From Flaccisagitta enflata (taxonomy: Eukaryota > Chaetognatha > Sagittoidea > Aphragmophora), in contig OZ231126.1 in the NCBI GenBank assembly GCA_965153355.1, forward strand, positions 106,020,001-106,084,000: a stretch of 64,000 nt of DNA, written 5' to 3'. Of the stretch, positions 42,604-55,100 are shown one piece after another (the stretch's first letter is position 1; every line of letters starts with the position of its first letter). The notes under the pieces were generated by a model. That model was not told the origin of the DNA, ran no database searches, and worked only from the letters and a program-made list of their open reading frames with translations. The position numbers and the translations under genes are program-made.

Positions 42604-45600
42604 GCGCTGTAAATCGTTTGCGTCTGTTCTACGCTTTTCATTTACTCACATGTTTGATTCTCATGCGTTCAAGACACCATCGCACGGTTTATTTTACAGC
42701 GTTTTTCAGCGTCACAAGAAAAAAAATCTAAAACCAGATTCGGATTCCCCGGACAATACTTTATAAGGTCATCTCGACGCCTTCGATTTACCATGCGATT
42801 TGGAGACACACATAATGAATATCTGACTACTCCTCCTTATTCTTTGTTTTACATCAAATTTCACAGAAAAAAAAACATGATACCGGACATTCCGATCAAA
42901 GATCTAGTGATTTCTGAGTATATATTCGTATATAAAATGAATTTCGAGCAACGCCTGTAGTGTATATCGTGGTTTGCAAATTCTGACACTTTTATTTTAC
43001 ACCTAAATCTCCTCGATTTCCCGCCCGCTGCTTGCCTAGATTAATTCAAGCTGAAGCTCATGCTGTTACTACCTTCATACCGGCTGCATATAAAAGAGAA
43101 ATATGAAAATTCAAAAGGACTTAGATTTAGGATCTAAGGTCAATATCTACCTTATCCTACATCTTATTGAATCAGAATTGAGATTATGTAGTCACACTCA
43201 CTATTGGGAGTACAGACTGTGTCACAAAGGCATAGGTAGCGGGCCAATGTGACAGGTTTCAAGCGGACCGACAAATAACACAACTATCTTTGGTTAACAG
43301 ATTTTAATACAAGTTGTGTTAGACAAATGAAGAGGGGTGCTTTTATATGCCCAGTTCACGATAATGCACAAAAATCCAACGCGACCCACTTACTTTATGA
43401 CTGGCTCATCCAATGAGAAGCTTGGAAGTGTATACTAACGATAAAATAGTAATAGTGTAATAAAATAGTACAAAGTCGCATGTTGTTTACACGTCCAGAT
43501 ACAGCACATGAACAGGACATGAGCATAAAGGGCAGAAATGCAGAGAGCGGAATAACATTTTATTACATCCCCCACCTAATTGATGCATTGACCGCAATGC
43601 AAAATGATCTGATGACAACAGGTGATAACCAGAAAGATGAATCTAGCATTTCAAACCTTGTCACCATGCTAAATCATAGCTTTGGCAGTCAATTATCAAT
43701 GGTAAAAAAAAAAGTAACAGAGGACCCAAAAACAATAGTCAGAACTATAATCAAAATTTTTTAAAAATGAAAATCATTGCAAAAATCAATGCAAAATCAA
43801 TGCAAAAATCAATGCAACAACTAAAAATCAAAATGATCATGGTGATACAAATAATCATTACACAATAAACGGGATTTGACTCATGCCTCCAATACAGTCA
43901 TAAAGGGTACCGCTCGACCAGAGAATAGAATTATTGAGACTCCGGAAATCATTTCTTATGATTATCGGATCAAATTCCAAATTCCAAGGACCTCTTCTAT
44001 TGGAAAAATTCCTTGTATAATTTCCTCTGACAGTCCAACAGTCCATCAGTTGCCATACCGAGATAGCTATTCTCAACTGGTGGCAAGGTGGAGTAGTAAC
44101 TATCTACACTAACACCAACCTCGAAGATCTAACACTACCAATGATTAATGATAAGGGTTGAAAGAAAGGGAAAGAAAAACTCTTCAAAATAAGAAAATTT
44201 ACTCGAAAAAGAATCAAAAAACGTATAACTCAATGTTATTCAAATCCTTAAAACAACAACGAATAAGGTCAATAAAACACTCAAAACCAACAAATTCTTT
44301 CATCAACAATCCATCATTTCTTTTAAACTCTCGTCGAAAGTCGAGAACGAAGATGGAAATAAGTCCTTTCTTATCGGTCCGTCCTGACTTTTAGTCAGTC
44401 GGGAGGTACGTCCGCGGGAGTCGCCAACCGGCGGCGGTGTTGAGGAGTTCTTCTACCCACGTAGCGCAGCTGGTCCGTCATCCGGTACGCAGATAGGCAT
44501 GCGGCAACCAATCTGCCGGCAACGGCCCTAGGTTGGCATTGGTCGGTCCGATGATTCATCTCCAAACAACCCCGGTAAGACATCGAGAACCTACAAGGTA
44601 AGCAACGAAGAACGAGTTAATGGACCGACGTACAGACCGACACCCAAACCATACAAAAGGGTGAAAAACAGGAAAACGGTTTGGATCAGAGTACAAAGGT
44701 CAAAGCCCTAAATATTCAGAGGCTCGTGGAAAGGGGGAAGAGTGAATTCAGGCAATTTCAATGGAAATAAAATGAGGAAGAAGATCACCACCCGATAACC
44801 CCTTCCACGAGAGTGACGCTATTTTCCCGCAATTTACTCAAGGACGAAATCATAAAGAAATTCATATTTTGATATTCCATTACAAATTCACACTAGTTTC
44901 ACACAAAGAAACATATAATTTTAATTCATTTGACACAAGCAGTCCAATCGTTGAAAGCCATAGTTCACACTTAATCACTAGGAAATCAGATCCGAGTAAA
45001 CTACGTTCGCACTAAAAGTATTTCCATCAAACGTAGTTCATACTATTAGACACACATGAATAAAGAAATACACTCGCATTCAATGAATCACAGACCAAGC
45101 ATTGAGTTCAATATCCACCATCGTTGATTCTTGCACTCAACCCGGCGTAGCAACAGAAAACAATGAGTTGAAATTCAATAAAACTAAAACAAAATTGAAA
45201 TTCCTCCTGAATTGAAAGCAAATTCACAGAAATCCAATCCAAAACAAAATTCTATATTCAAATTTAAAGGAAAATCTTGATATTGAAAGAAATATTGAAA
45301 CCAAAACAATAGAGAAATTGGCAGAATATGAAGTCTTAAAGAAAATAATTCATGGAAATAAAGATCAATAAATTTCAAAAATAACCTTGAATCGAGTTCA
45401 ATATTTCAACGAAAACGGAAGTTAGACAGAATTTTGAACAAAAAATTATTTTAGAATTAGAAATTGACTGCCAAGAATTTTGAATAAACAACAAAAATTC
45501 CGACTTCATCCAATCTTAACAAAAACAATATTTGAAACAAAGTAGTAGGAGCCGGTCTAACAAAAACACAAGTCAGGAAGCGCAGAAACAAACAAAACCC

Positions 45601-46240
45601 CACTTACTTGAGCAAGAAGGCAAAACCGCATTCGCGCATAACCATCAATCGAAGAAACATCATAGACATTTTTTTCCACATTCCCAATTTTCAATCGCCG
45701 CGCCGATGCCATAGATGGCACGAAAGCGACATCCTGATTTTCAATCGATCCCAATTATCAACCACTCTTTCACTTACGCGTATTTGTTACTTGTAACAAT
45801 CCACACTTACGATTAAATTCATTCGAACAAAACACAACATACAACAAAACAAAACAAAACAACAACATACAACAAAACAAAAACAATAACAAATAAACAA
45901 AATAAAAGCAAAGCAAAATAAACAAAACAAAATAAAAATAAAAATGAATAAATAAATGAATTAATAAATAAATACGCAACTAAATTTATTACTATAGAAA
46001 AATATTGTTAAAAAAAAATAAATTCAAATTAAATCAAGTGAATCAGAATAAGATTGAAATCACAATGCGATGATAGCAATAAGCTAAAGTCAAACAATGA
46101 CAGCACGCTATGATAATAGGCTAAAGTCAAACAAGTAACAATAACAACTACAACTACAAATTGACATCGTTAATAACAAACACACATTGCCAAATTTCCA
46201 CCAATTATTCGAATTACCATTTGTCTTGTTGCACATTTAA
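42604..46240. other. No supported gene; GC-rich island at 44395-44583
   Basis: An open frame at 43480-43764 (94 codons, ATG-like context, no known motif) is possible but unsupported. The 190-base GC-rich island at 44395 stands out in AT-rich surroundings; it is not rRNA or tRNA that I recognise. 45840-45970 is built of ACAAAACA-type repeats. Confidence 0.35.
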
Positions 46241-46507
46241 TATCCGTCAGTTGTATCACATGATCCATCCATACGTTGTCTGACCACATCGCTGACAGCA
46301 TCAATTTTAAACACAAATTCCGTCGTGAACTGCAAGAGAAAATGAAATTGAGAGAAGAAAACAGAAAATTGAAAAGCAGTCTGAGAGTCGCAAAAATATT
46401 TGAAGATGATAAAAACAATAGTATCAGACTATTAGAGCAAAAGGTGAATGATTTGCAGGATACCATATTTGAACTGAACGAGCATATCATCGAGTTAAAC
46501 GAACAGG

Positions 46508-47695
46508 ATGGAGAAAGACCCGGCGGACCATCCGCCAGTCAACAAAGACGACGTACCGGCAGCACCAGCGCCATCCATCCTGTCCGCCCACAAGTTGAAA
46601 ACGATCAGTGGGGCATCTGCGACAACGGGTCCGACGATGAAGTCGACAGCCAATGCAGCAGCAGCTGGATGCCTGGAGGTTATCCAAGACCATGTCACCG
46701 AGTATGAAACTGTCGCGGACGATCGCCAGAGCGACTTGCCGACGCAGACGGTAGAGAAGACCGATCAGCCAACGCCGGAGGTACTTTGGGATGATCCGCC
46801 TACGCCGGAGGTACTTTGGGACAATCTGCAGACGCCGGGAACAACGAGCAACGAGCAACCAGCGCCGCCGGAAGTAATACACTCAGCGCCGGATACGGCG
46901 AGATCAGCAGCGGCCAGCGCCGACAAGACGCTCCACCGCCATCTTACAACACCGTCGCCCGACGAGTCGATTCCAACGTCGATGATCAACCACCTGGAGG
47001 CGTTTAATGATCAGAGAGAAAACGCATTAAATGAAATACAAGACATTGATGGCAATTTGGAAGCGGCTCGCGCGCCAATAACAGCGGAGGCGGCGGAAGC
47101 AGTAGAGCAACATCTATCAGGTTTGAGCAAAGCAGTATTACAACAGAAACGTATCGCTCAATTAGAAAAGAGTCTAGAAGCGGCCGCGAAAGGTGGTAAC
47201 CATACGATTTTCTCTGAGACCAAGCAAGAATTTGAAACAAGTATGTCTGAATTTGAAACAGCAATGTCAGGCCCAAAAGATGAGTTAGGTCAAATAAAGG
47301 AAGCAAAGAAAACAGTCTCTGAGACAGGTTTACACGCCATGAACGTGACGCATAATTGTAAATACTTGGCTGAATCAATGATCAAGATGGAAAGTGAATT
47401 AGTAAATATGATCATCGAATCGAGCAAATCTATTAAAAGTAGACATCCAAAAGTGATTCTGAAACGCTTGTTAAAGCATCCGCAAATCCGAGAAATGTTG
47501 GATCAAATAATCTCGACAACACAAATGTTGAATGATTCCTTAGCGCATGTTAGCAACACGGGTGAGGACCTAAGGATCATGCAAGCAACGCTAGAAATAA
47601 GCGCCCTCAATAACCTGGAAATGAGAGAAAAAGAATTCACTTTGCTATCAACGGTCAAGACCGCTGAAAAATTGGCAGAGGCGTGTGGCGATTAG
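46508..47695 (+). CDS. 395-aa open frame within region A
   Basis: ATG at 46508 opens the longest intact piece of region A. Residues 1-150 are disordered, Ala/Pro/Thr-rich, with a duplicated TPEVLWD unit at 46765-46835. The rest is alpha-helical (TAEAAEAVEQHLSGLSKAV, QKRIAQLEKSLEAAAKG). Heptad-like spacing suggests oligomerisation. The overlapping +1 frame from 46816 is also open and contains PPPSY. No family known. Confidence 0.5.
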   Translation: MEKDPADHPPVNKDDVPAAPAPSILSAHKLKTISGASATTGPTMKSTANAAAAGCLEVIQDHVTEYETVADDRQSDLPTQTVEKTDQPTPEVLWDDPPTPEVLWDNLQTPGTTSNEQPAPPEVIHSAPDTARSAAASADKTLHRHLTTPSPDESIPTSMINHLEAFNDQRENALNEIQDIDGNLEAARAPITAEAAEAVEQHLSGLSKAVLQQKRIAQLEKSLEAAAKGGNHTIFSETKQEFETSMSEFETAMSGPKDELGQIKEAKKTVSETGLHAMNVTHNCKYLAESMIKMESELVNMIIESSKSIKSRHPKVILKRLLKHPQIREMLDQIISTTQMLNDSLAHVSNTGEDLRIMQATLEISALNNLEMREKEFTLLSTVKTAEKLAEACGD

Positions 47696-48357
47696 AAGGC
47701 GCCATGCAAAGGGCACTGGACAAGAAGGTACTCTATTTGGATTCCCCCTTACATCAAGTGTGGCGCGAGGTTTTCGCGGAAATACCTTGCGCAATAAGAC
47801 AAGATGACCATACACAGAGTGTATTTACACAAAATATACCATCTGCACACAATTTGCCGAGTCTTGTTGCTTCATTACGTGCATCAAAAGTTCAATTCTC
47901 AAAATTGAAATTTGCATACATGGCCCAATCTGGCATGACATAAATCATGCAAAGGCATAACAACAGCATGAAGGACAGGCTCCTTCAAGTTGAGTCACTC
48001 ATACACGAGCATGCTTTCAGAGTGAGAGAAATCGATTTATGCAGAGATTTGATTATGTATGCTGAACAAAATGAAAGAATGGAAAACGAAGCCACATTCA
48101 GTAAGATATATTCTCTAATGAGAACATTGATTATGACATTGACAGCAAGTGGCATGAAAATCGTAGCCCAGATACGCAGAATGACCATGCTAATCATTAG
48201 GCTGAAATGAAACACAAAGATGATATGAAAACAGAAAGAATCATGAAAATCAAAGATTTGATAAATGAACCCAAAGCGTCCAAAACAAGACAAGACGCTG
48301 ATCCGCGTCTTAAGAAATACCTAGAGAGCGAAGCGTGTCAAGTGAGATTGAGCGCAA

Positions 48358-49221
48358 ATGACACAAAACAAAAAAATGCCCATTATTCAGAAACACGCGC
48401 AGAAAAGCAAAAACAGGCGCAGCAGAAGCCCTAATAGGCCATCAAATCAACGTAGGGCTGGCAGCGTCGTCAATTTACCAAGGCAAAACAGAGGCTTTTC
48501 ACCAGCAAAATACAGACGCCGCGGAGCGTCACTTGACGGCCGGAAGTACTCCGGCGGACACCAAATTCCAGCGAATCGCGCTCAAAGACGCGACAGAAAT
48601 ATAACGCACAACCTGGATCAATTTAACAAGACGTGCAAAGAGGCCACGAGAAAGATGAAGCAACAAAGAAAGCAACAAAGGAAGCAAGAAAAGAAAAAAG
48701 AAAAAGAAAATAACAAACCACCCGAGCCTGAGCAAGCACCCACAGACCAAGAGATCAATTCTGTGGAAATAACGGAGCAAACAATGATTGTGCAAAATGA
48801 GAATGATAATTCGCCTTTTCAGAACCATAAGGAATGGCAACGCAAAAACAAAAAGGGGAAACATCAAAACAAAATGGTCAATAATTGTAAGCAACCAGAG
48901 CAAAGCAAAGCAGCGAACGCTGCAAAGAATGATCAAAAGAATGATCAAAAGAATGATCAAAATGATACAAAGAATGATCAAAAGAATATTAAAAAGAATG
49001 ATCAAAAGAATAATGCAAAGAATGATGCAAAGAATGATGCAAAGAATGAGCCGAAAAAGGATGAATGGGCACCGCCCGGGCAACCAGTAAAATCTAAATT
49101 GACCAATAACAAAATCCCTGAGAAAAGCAAAAATGGTTTGAAAAGAGCAAATAGAAGAGCAAAAGTGTCATTCAACGTAACGGTAGCAGAATACCGTCCA
49201 ATCAGTCAAAAGACAGGATAA
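48358..49221 (+). CDS. 287-aa basic, repeat-containing open frame within region A
   Basis: Arg/Ser-rich start (KNRRSRSPNRPSNQRRAG) and a middle of Lys/Gln/Glu coiled coil. A 12-base tandem repeat (AAGAATGATCAA, 48926-49060) encodes KNDQ units degenerating to KNDA. Net charge is strongly positive, so nucleic-acid binding is plausible. A frameshift near 49212 separates it from the last block to 49606. Confidence 0.45.
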   Translation: MTQNKKMPIIQKHAQKSKNRRSRSPNRPSNQRRAGSVVNLPRQNRGFSPAKYRRRGASLDGRKYSGGHQIPANRAQRRDRNITHNLDQFNKTCKEATRKMKQQRKQQRKQEKKKEKENNKPPEPEQAPTDQEINSVEITEQTMIVQNENDNSPFQNHKEWQRKNKKGKHQNKMVNNCKQPEQSKAANAAKNDQKNDQKNDQNDTKNDQKNIKKNDQKNNAKNDAKNDAKNEPKKDEWAPPGQPVKSKLTNNKIPEKSKNGLKRANRRAKVSFNVTVAEYRPISQKTG

Positions 49222-49799
49222 TTTTAGGAATGAGAAAATCTGCACAAGAGCAAGACAATATAGTGTTGCAAAAGACATCAAAGATACCAAGCAAGAGTAT
49301 ATGCCAATCATACATCCAAAAACAAAGAAAAAAGAGGCACGGGTGTATAGAAAAGCAATAGTATTGAATCCATTCGCACCAAGCATGCTTGGAGAAAAAG
49401 GCATAGATCCATCAATGAACGTGGGAAAAGTTCTAGACCGATTAATAGAGATTGCATTGGAAACCAATGCTATGTTCAAAAACGCTTGCAGATCCGACGA
49501 GCAAGTGATAAAAGAACAACAAGAGCAAAAAGACAGAGCAAAAATAGAAGTCCATCAGCAAAATCTAATGGACAAGATAGCAGACGCCACACGGCGCAGA
49601 AAGTAGGGACTTATAGGACCCCGTTTTTTTTCGAAAAGTGACCTGTAACCACGGAGCCCTATGGGTCGCTTTATGATAGGTTTTTAGAAAAGGGATCCGT
49701 AATCGCGGAGCCCTACGGGTGACTTTTCCATTGGAAAAAAAGTTAGAGTACAGAACGGTGCCCAACGGAGCCCTTTACGGGTTACTTTAGAAAATGAAT

Positions 49800-49800
<1 letters not shown>

Positions 49801-49890
<90 letters not shown>
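49801..49890 (+). repeat. (GA)n microsatellite in left inverted end
   Basis: 45 GA units, followed by short GGACAGACAGACAG text. Confidence 0.97.
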
Positions 49891-49894
<4 letters not shown>

Positions 49895-50222
49895 GGGAAC
49901 GAGGGACAGACAGACAGACAGACAGACAGTTTAGGTAGGGGAAACTTTGGACAAACCCTTCGAGGATGATTTCATTGAATGTCCCTACAAATTAACCCCC
50001 CCCCTTTCTGTTCCAATTACAGTAAATGTTTATAAAGGAGCAGTGCCACAAAGTAACTCTCTCTTTAGTTTAACCGTTCTGCGTGATGCATTATGAAAAA
50101 CCTTTAGATGCTGGCCTTACTGTTAATGCTTAGGTGAATGGTACGGTGCAATATGGTATAACATGAAAGTACGATGATGTTTTAAAGTGAAAACCTATCA
50201 CATTATATGCCCATATGACATG

Positions 50223-50223
<1 letters not shown>

Positions 50224-50312
<89 letters not shown>
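50224..50312 (+). repeat. (GT)n microsatellite
   Basis: About 44 GT units followed by GAGT tetranucleotides. Confidence 0.98.
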
Positions 50313-50314
<2 letters not shown>

Positions 50315-50428
50315 TGAGTGAGTGAGTGAGTGAATGTTTGTTGTAGCCGCGGGAAGTTTAATATTGGCTTTCATATTGGACTTAAAGAATATAGATGTTA
50401 GGGTAAGAAAAAGAGGGCAAAGAAAAAA

Positions 50429-50541
50429 CAAGGCCAAGTAGGCCAATAAGGTGCGACATGTGGATTGTCGAACGAATGCGTTACCCGACCAACAGACCGA
50501 CCGACGGACACAGCCTGTTATGGAGGTGCTTTGTCGCACCT
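50429..50541 (-). mobile_element. Helentron-like short element, copy 7 (third subfamily)
   Basis: On the minus strand it begins AGGTGCGACAAAGCACCT, then CCATAACAGGCTGTGTCC and a GTCG core. The 3' part has ATGTCGCACCT, the inverse of the 5' end, then GGCCTACTTGGCCTTG and T's. The layout equals copies 1 and 6 with a different end sequence. Confidence 0.6.
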
Positions 50542-50707
50542 AAAAATGAAACGAAAGAAAAGAAAGGAGATTGAAGAAAGGAAAAGAACAAAATGAAAGA
50601 AAACGGAAAGAAAAGGAAAAGGAAAGAAAGAAAAAGAAATGTCTGATTGCCTAAAATGGATTTTCTAAAAGATGACACTGATATCGCGCGCGCTTGTGTA
50701 TGTGCCG

Positions 50708-50721
50708 TGTGTGTGTATGTG

Positions 50722-50786
<65 letters not shown>

Positions 50787-50800
50787 TGAGTGTGTTTGCA
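50708..50800 (+). repeat. (GT)n microsatellite
   Basis: GT units flanked by GTATGTGCC duplicates. Confidence 0.97.
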
Positions 50801-51025
50801 TGTGTGTGCGTGTTTGTGTGTATGTATCAGTGTTTGTGTGATCCTAGCAAAAGAACTGCAATGATATTTCATTTGCGTGATATAAACATTGCTTAGATTT
50901 TGTTCTTACAGTGAAACTACACCCAACCTGAATCAGGAAACGGTACGATGAGAATGTAGGAGGCGAAGGTTTGTTGTCAAAATGCATCATGTGTTCATCT
51001 AATATGTAAGCGTCTCTGAGTTGTA

Positions 51026-51087
<62 letters not shown>

Positions 51088-51112
51088 ACTGTGTGTGTGC
51101 GTTCGTGTGTGT
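51026..51112 (+). repeat. (GT)n microsatellite, interrupted
   Basis: GT units with a few GC/AC interruptions. Confidence 0.97.
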
Positions 51113-51190
51113 GAAGATTTATATGGAAACTTCATCGTCACCCTAAGAAGGTTTCTGCTATTTCAGAGACCCAAAGTTTTGCATGGAATA

Positions 51191-51849
51191 TTCATTAGCT
51201 TGTACCAAAATGACAATAAACAATAAAATCAGAATTCTACAAGTAGTTCTAGTTGTGGGGCTGTCTTGGGTTTCTAATGACATAAATTGCAGTTTGAAAA
51301 TTTTGCATCTTGCTGGCCGCGCCTTACCTTGAAATTTCCTTAAGTCTACAGGAAATCCAAAAATTCAAGTTACTAAAATCCCATTTTTGACTGCATATTT
51401 GAAATCTGCATGAAAAACTGATAATTGAAAGTGCTCTTCTTTTTTCAAAATTCCTTTGGGATCATAGTCAAAATTCATCTTTTAGATATGACAAAAAGGT
51501 AAGTTTGGTGATTTTACAAAGAAATAAAAGAGAAAGGTAAGTTTTGCAAACTTCAGCGCTTATTTTGAGCACCTTCTAATTGGAATTTTGAAAAAAGGAA
51601 AGCACTTTCAATTAACAGTTTTTTCTGCAGATTTCAAATCTGCAGTCCAAACGGACATTTAAGCACTTTGAAATTTTTGATTCCCCATAAGGGTAGGTTT
51701 TACCAAGGGTAAGACGCGGAAAGCTTAAAGTAGGATTTTAGTGGCAAAACTGATCTTAACAGGAGCCAAAGACAGCCCCACAGCATAAAGTGCATGTGGA
51801 ATGCCAAATTTATCACTTTTCGTCATTTAGGTACAAGCTAATATTCATT
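51191..51849. repeat. Imperfect palindrome, arms about 310 bp
   Basis: The left arm 51191-51500 and right arm 51530-51849 pair in inverse: TTCATTAGCTTGTACC with its partner at 51831, GTGGGGCTGTCTT with AAGACAGCCCCAC, GAAATCTGCATGAAAAACTG with its inverse near 51640. Identity is clearly below the ~97% of the pair at 57323, so it is older. Confidence 0.7.
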
Positions 51850-51886
51850 TACCGAATCTCAACTGTGGTAAGATTGGTGAGAGCCA

Positions 51887-51887
51887 T

Positions 51888-51969
<82 letters not shown>

Positions 51970-52001
51970 TCTCTCTCTCTCTCTCTCTCGCTCTCTCTCT
52001 C
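51887..52001 (+). repeat. (GT)n(CT)n compound microsatellite
   Basis: GT then CT units; the CT part belongs to the right inverted end of the surrounding element. Confidence 0.97.
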
Positions 52002-52195
52002 CATTCATTTACGAAAGTAACCCGCAAAGGGCTCCGTTGGGCTCCGTTCCGTACTCTAACTTTTTAAAAAGAGATAAGTGACCCGCAAGGCTCCGCTAAG
52101 GCTCCATCATCTGCAGGTCACTCTTGAGAAAAAAACGGGTCACTTCTACCAAAAAACAGGTCACTTTTACGAGAGGGGCTCCGTTCTTATTTCCT

Positions 52196-55100
52196 ATACG
52201 CAGTACTATGCATTCTACGTCGTGCGCCAGCGAAGAAGGCAAATACTTCCATACGGGCAGTCAAAGCATAGAATCAATTACCAATTATTCATGCTCATGG
52301 CTTGAGAAAATAAAAAAGGCTGAACAACTCGAAGAAGATAACGGTTATGCAATCTTAGTGAATTGTGGGCGCCAGGAATGGAACTACTGGCATCAAGCAT
52401 TAATTAGAATTAATGAAACAATTGAAGAATTGAATAATTGTACGAAAGTAGCAAAAGACGCAGCAGCAGAATTCAGAGCAAACTATGAGGAAAAATGTAA
52501 TCGCATGCTGCGATCTTGCAAGACAAAATCTAAAGATCATGAACAAACCAAGAAATTGGTTGAATCTCTCTACAAGGAGGACAGAAAAAAAGTAATTGAG
52601 GTGGAAGTTGAAGCTGCAAGACAGAAAAGACGCAACGATGATGTCATTCAGGAATTGAGAAGGCGCCACGCAGTGGGCCAACCACCAGGAATTCCAAATA
52701 AAGATGAAACACAGAAACAAAAGAGAAGAATTCAAATCGTTGAATATTTGAATGAAAAAGTCAATCAAACGGAAACATTGATTGATGTATGCAAGAAAGA
52801 GGTGGAAAATAACCGAGAGAAGTTAGAACAAGGGTACATAGAGGCTGAAAATAAGTACAAAGCCGCGGAACAACTGTTAAGGACAATAGACCCGAGAGAT
52901 GATGACCCAGAGTGGAGAAGAGATCAGGTCAAAACCCATAACAAATTGAGAGAATTACGTGATGAAAATTATGTAGCGGGCAAAGAATCACTGAACAAAA
53001 TGGAGTCAACTTTGAGGCAATACAAAAAATTGCATTGCAAATATCAAAGAGAGAACATTCTTGACTCCATTCAAAAGAAGATTGATGAAAAAGATATGCA
53101 AATTAAGCAATGCATAGATACAATCAGGAAAAAGAAGGATGAATGTACGAAAAGTATCAAATTCATAGAATAGACATCAAAGGGCCTTGATCCAGCAACA
53201 ATTGCACAAATGAAAAAGAGACAGCGAGATTAGTCTGCAGATGCAATCGAGAAAGAGCAAAAATGCATCAAAAATCACATAGACGTAAAGAAAAAGTTAG
53301 AAAATTACAAACGTACAAGAGACCTTGACATGCTTGGTCGGTCATCGAGAACAGTGACCGCGAATCGAGAATTATGGACAAAAAGGTATAAGAAAGAAGA
53401 AGAAGCCAAGAAGCAAAATCTCCCCCAGGAAGAAATAATGAGAAGGATGAAAATTTATGACCAAGCCCTTAATGAGTCTCTAAAGCACGCTCACACAAAA
53501 CCAAATTACCGTGAAATTCAGTTGGAGCAAATTAAGCTCATGAACACTGAATTTGATAACGGCAAATCTGAACATCAAATGTTATTAGACAAAAGAGAAG
53601 AAGTTCATAAAAACCGTCTAAAAATAATCCGTGATTTGACAACCATAAGACGAGATAATGTTCTGAATGACCCATCCCAGATGGGGAAAAATCAAAATGC
53701 TTGAGAAAAATAAGGAAAAATGAGAAGCGCCTCCGCCAATCGGCGGAAAAGCGTGAGAAAACAGAAATTATAAATTGGGAAGAAGAGCAGACACCCAATC
53801 ACTCCTCAGCATCAGATAACGAGAGTGAAAAAGGTGCAACTGGACACACCAAGAATGCTGCAACAGCAAGTCAATTGCAAAAGTACATAGACCAAACTTT
53901 CTGTTGCCCAAATTCAAAATCCGACAGAAAAGCAATAGAAAAATTTAGGGTTAAGAAGCCAGAAAAAGATATCGGCCAAAAATATAAACCAGGTGAAAAG
54001 CTGACTGAGGGCACCTGGGAAAATAAACGGCGAATGGAGAAAGGCCGATGCCAGCAAAAAGCTAAAAATAGGCTCTCGTTCCTATGATGATGAGAATGAT
54101 TCAGACAACCCACCTGACTTAGTGACAACATGCTCTGAATCGAGTGATGATGAAAATGATAATTGGAAGCCAGGCACAATAGGTGCAATAACAATAGCAA
54201 GTGATGACTCAGACAGAGAAACAACGACCAATTTGGCCGCTGAAGAGTCATCCCACTCTTCCCATGAAAATGAAAATGAAGATCTAAGCACCACGCATGC
54301 ATGTGCAAACCCTGAGATGCCAGAGGCAATATCTGTCAATGAGGAATATACGAAATCCGCAGAAAAACTAATCATGAAATTTATCATGACATTGTTCAAA
54401 CTTGACAGAAAATTGAAGAAGGCGAGAGAGAAATCTCTAGAGCAACAAAACAAATCCATGAATAAACCACAGGCTCAGGCAGAAAGAGAAAAGCTGGCAC
54501 GCATAAGAGAGGATAATTCGATGAAGCAGTATGTCAAGACCAAAAAACAAGATTTTGACAATAATCCATCCATACAAAGACCAAAAACAGGGGTCAAATT
54601 ACTTTTCTCAATCACAAAACAACTAGAAGAAGCACCACCACCTGAGGAAGGAATCGCAAATTATCTCATGGGCATCTTGCAAGAAATAAAAAGACAAGAT
54701 GAGCACAAGAAGGGAAAAGAATGTAGTGAATGTGAACCATCACAAGAAGAGAAAATAACAGAGTTGGAGGTCACGGATGAATTACCATCAAAACATGAAA
54801 TGGCAAGGAAAATAAGGAAAACGTTGAGAAAAATAAACAAAGAGCTGCAAGAGCACACTGAAGGCACATGCCAATGCGGGGTGACAGATACTCAAGCAGT
54901 GAGTGCAACAGGAAATGCCCCAAGACCAAATGTCAAGAAAAAACGAAATGATATTTCAGATTATCATGAGGAATTCATCGGTGTCCATTCATCCGCTTTA
55001 GGGGGCCGAACTAGGCTATTAAGCGATGTGAATGATTCACTCGCAACCAATAACACGCATACAAGGTCAGTCAGATTGCGGATGGAATCGTATTGGGACG

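Larger units (their letters stand above)
46264..49609 (+). pseudogene. Large decayed coding region A: charged coiled-coil proteins, family unknown
   Basis: Protein-like sequence runs almost without a break across frames: a coiled coil at 46264-46505 (EKMKLREENRKLKSSLRV), an acidic/Ala/Pro region and helices to 47695, a helical block 47683-47943 (DSPLHQVWREVFAEIP), more helices 47947-48210, a basic Arg/Lys segment from 48370, KNDQ repeats to 49060, and a C-terminal helix block 49212-49606. Frame changes are needed near 46505, 47685, 48207, 48360 and 49212, with TAA at 47941. Either this is one ~1,100-codon gene or gag-like polyprotein with indels, or several overlapping ORFs (ATGA at 48207-48210 overlaps start and stop). 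No enzyme motif is seen. Confidence 0.5.
49610..52192. mobile_element. 2.6-kb element with ~190-bp inverted ends, splitting the coding region
   Basis: The left end (49613-49800) and the right end (52017-52190, inverted) share GTGACCTGT, GTTAGAGTAC, CCCAACGGAGCCCTTT and GGGTTACTTT, followed inward on both sides by AAATGAATG and a GA microsatellite. Each end holds about three ~60-base subrepeats carrying CGGAGCCCTA-GGGT. The interior has GT repeats, a Helentron-like copy and a second inverted repeat, and no transposase. Coding sequence of similar composition abuts both sides. Confidence 0.65.

Noticed and set aside
43480-43764. 94-codon frame as a small gene
   Set aside because: No motif, no neighbours and AT-rich chance length; left as a possibility in the region note.
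44395-44583. rRNA or LTR in the GC-rich island
   Set aside because: No recognisable rRNA core sequence and no second copy in the window.
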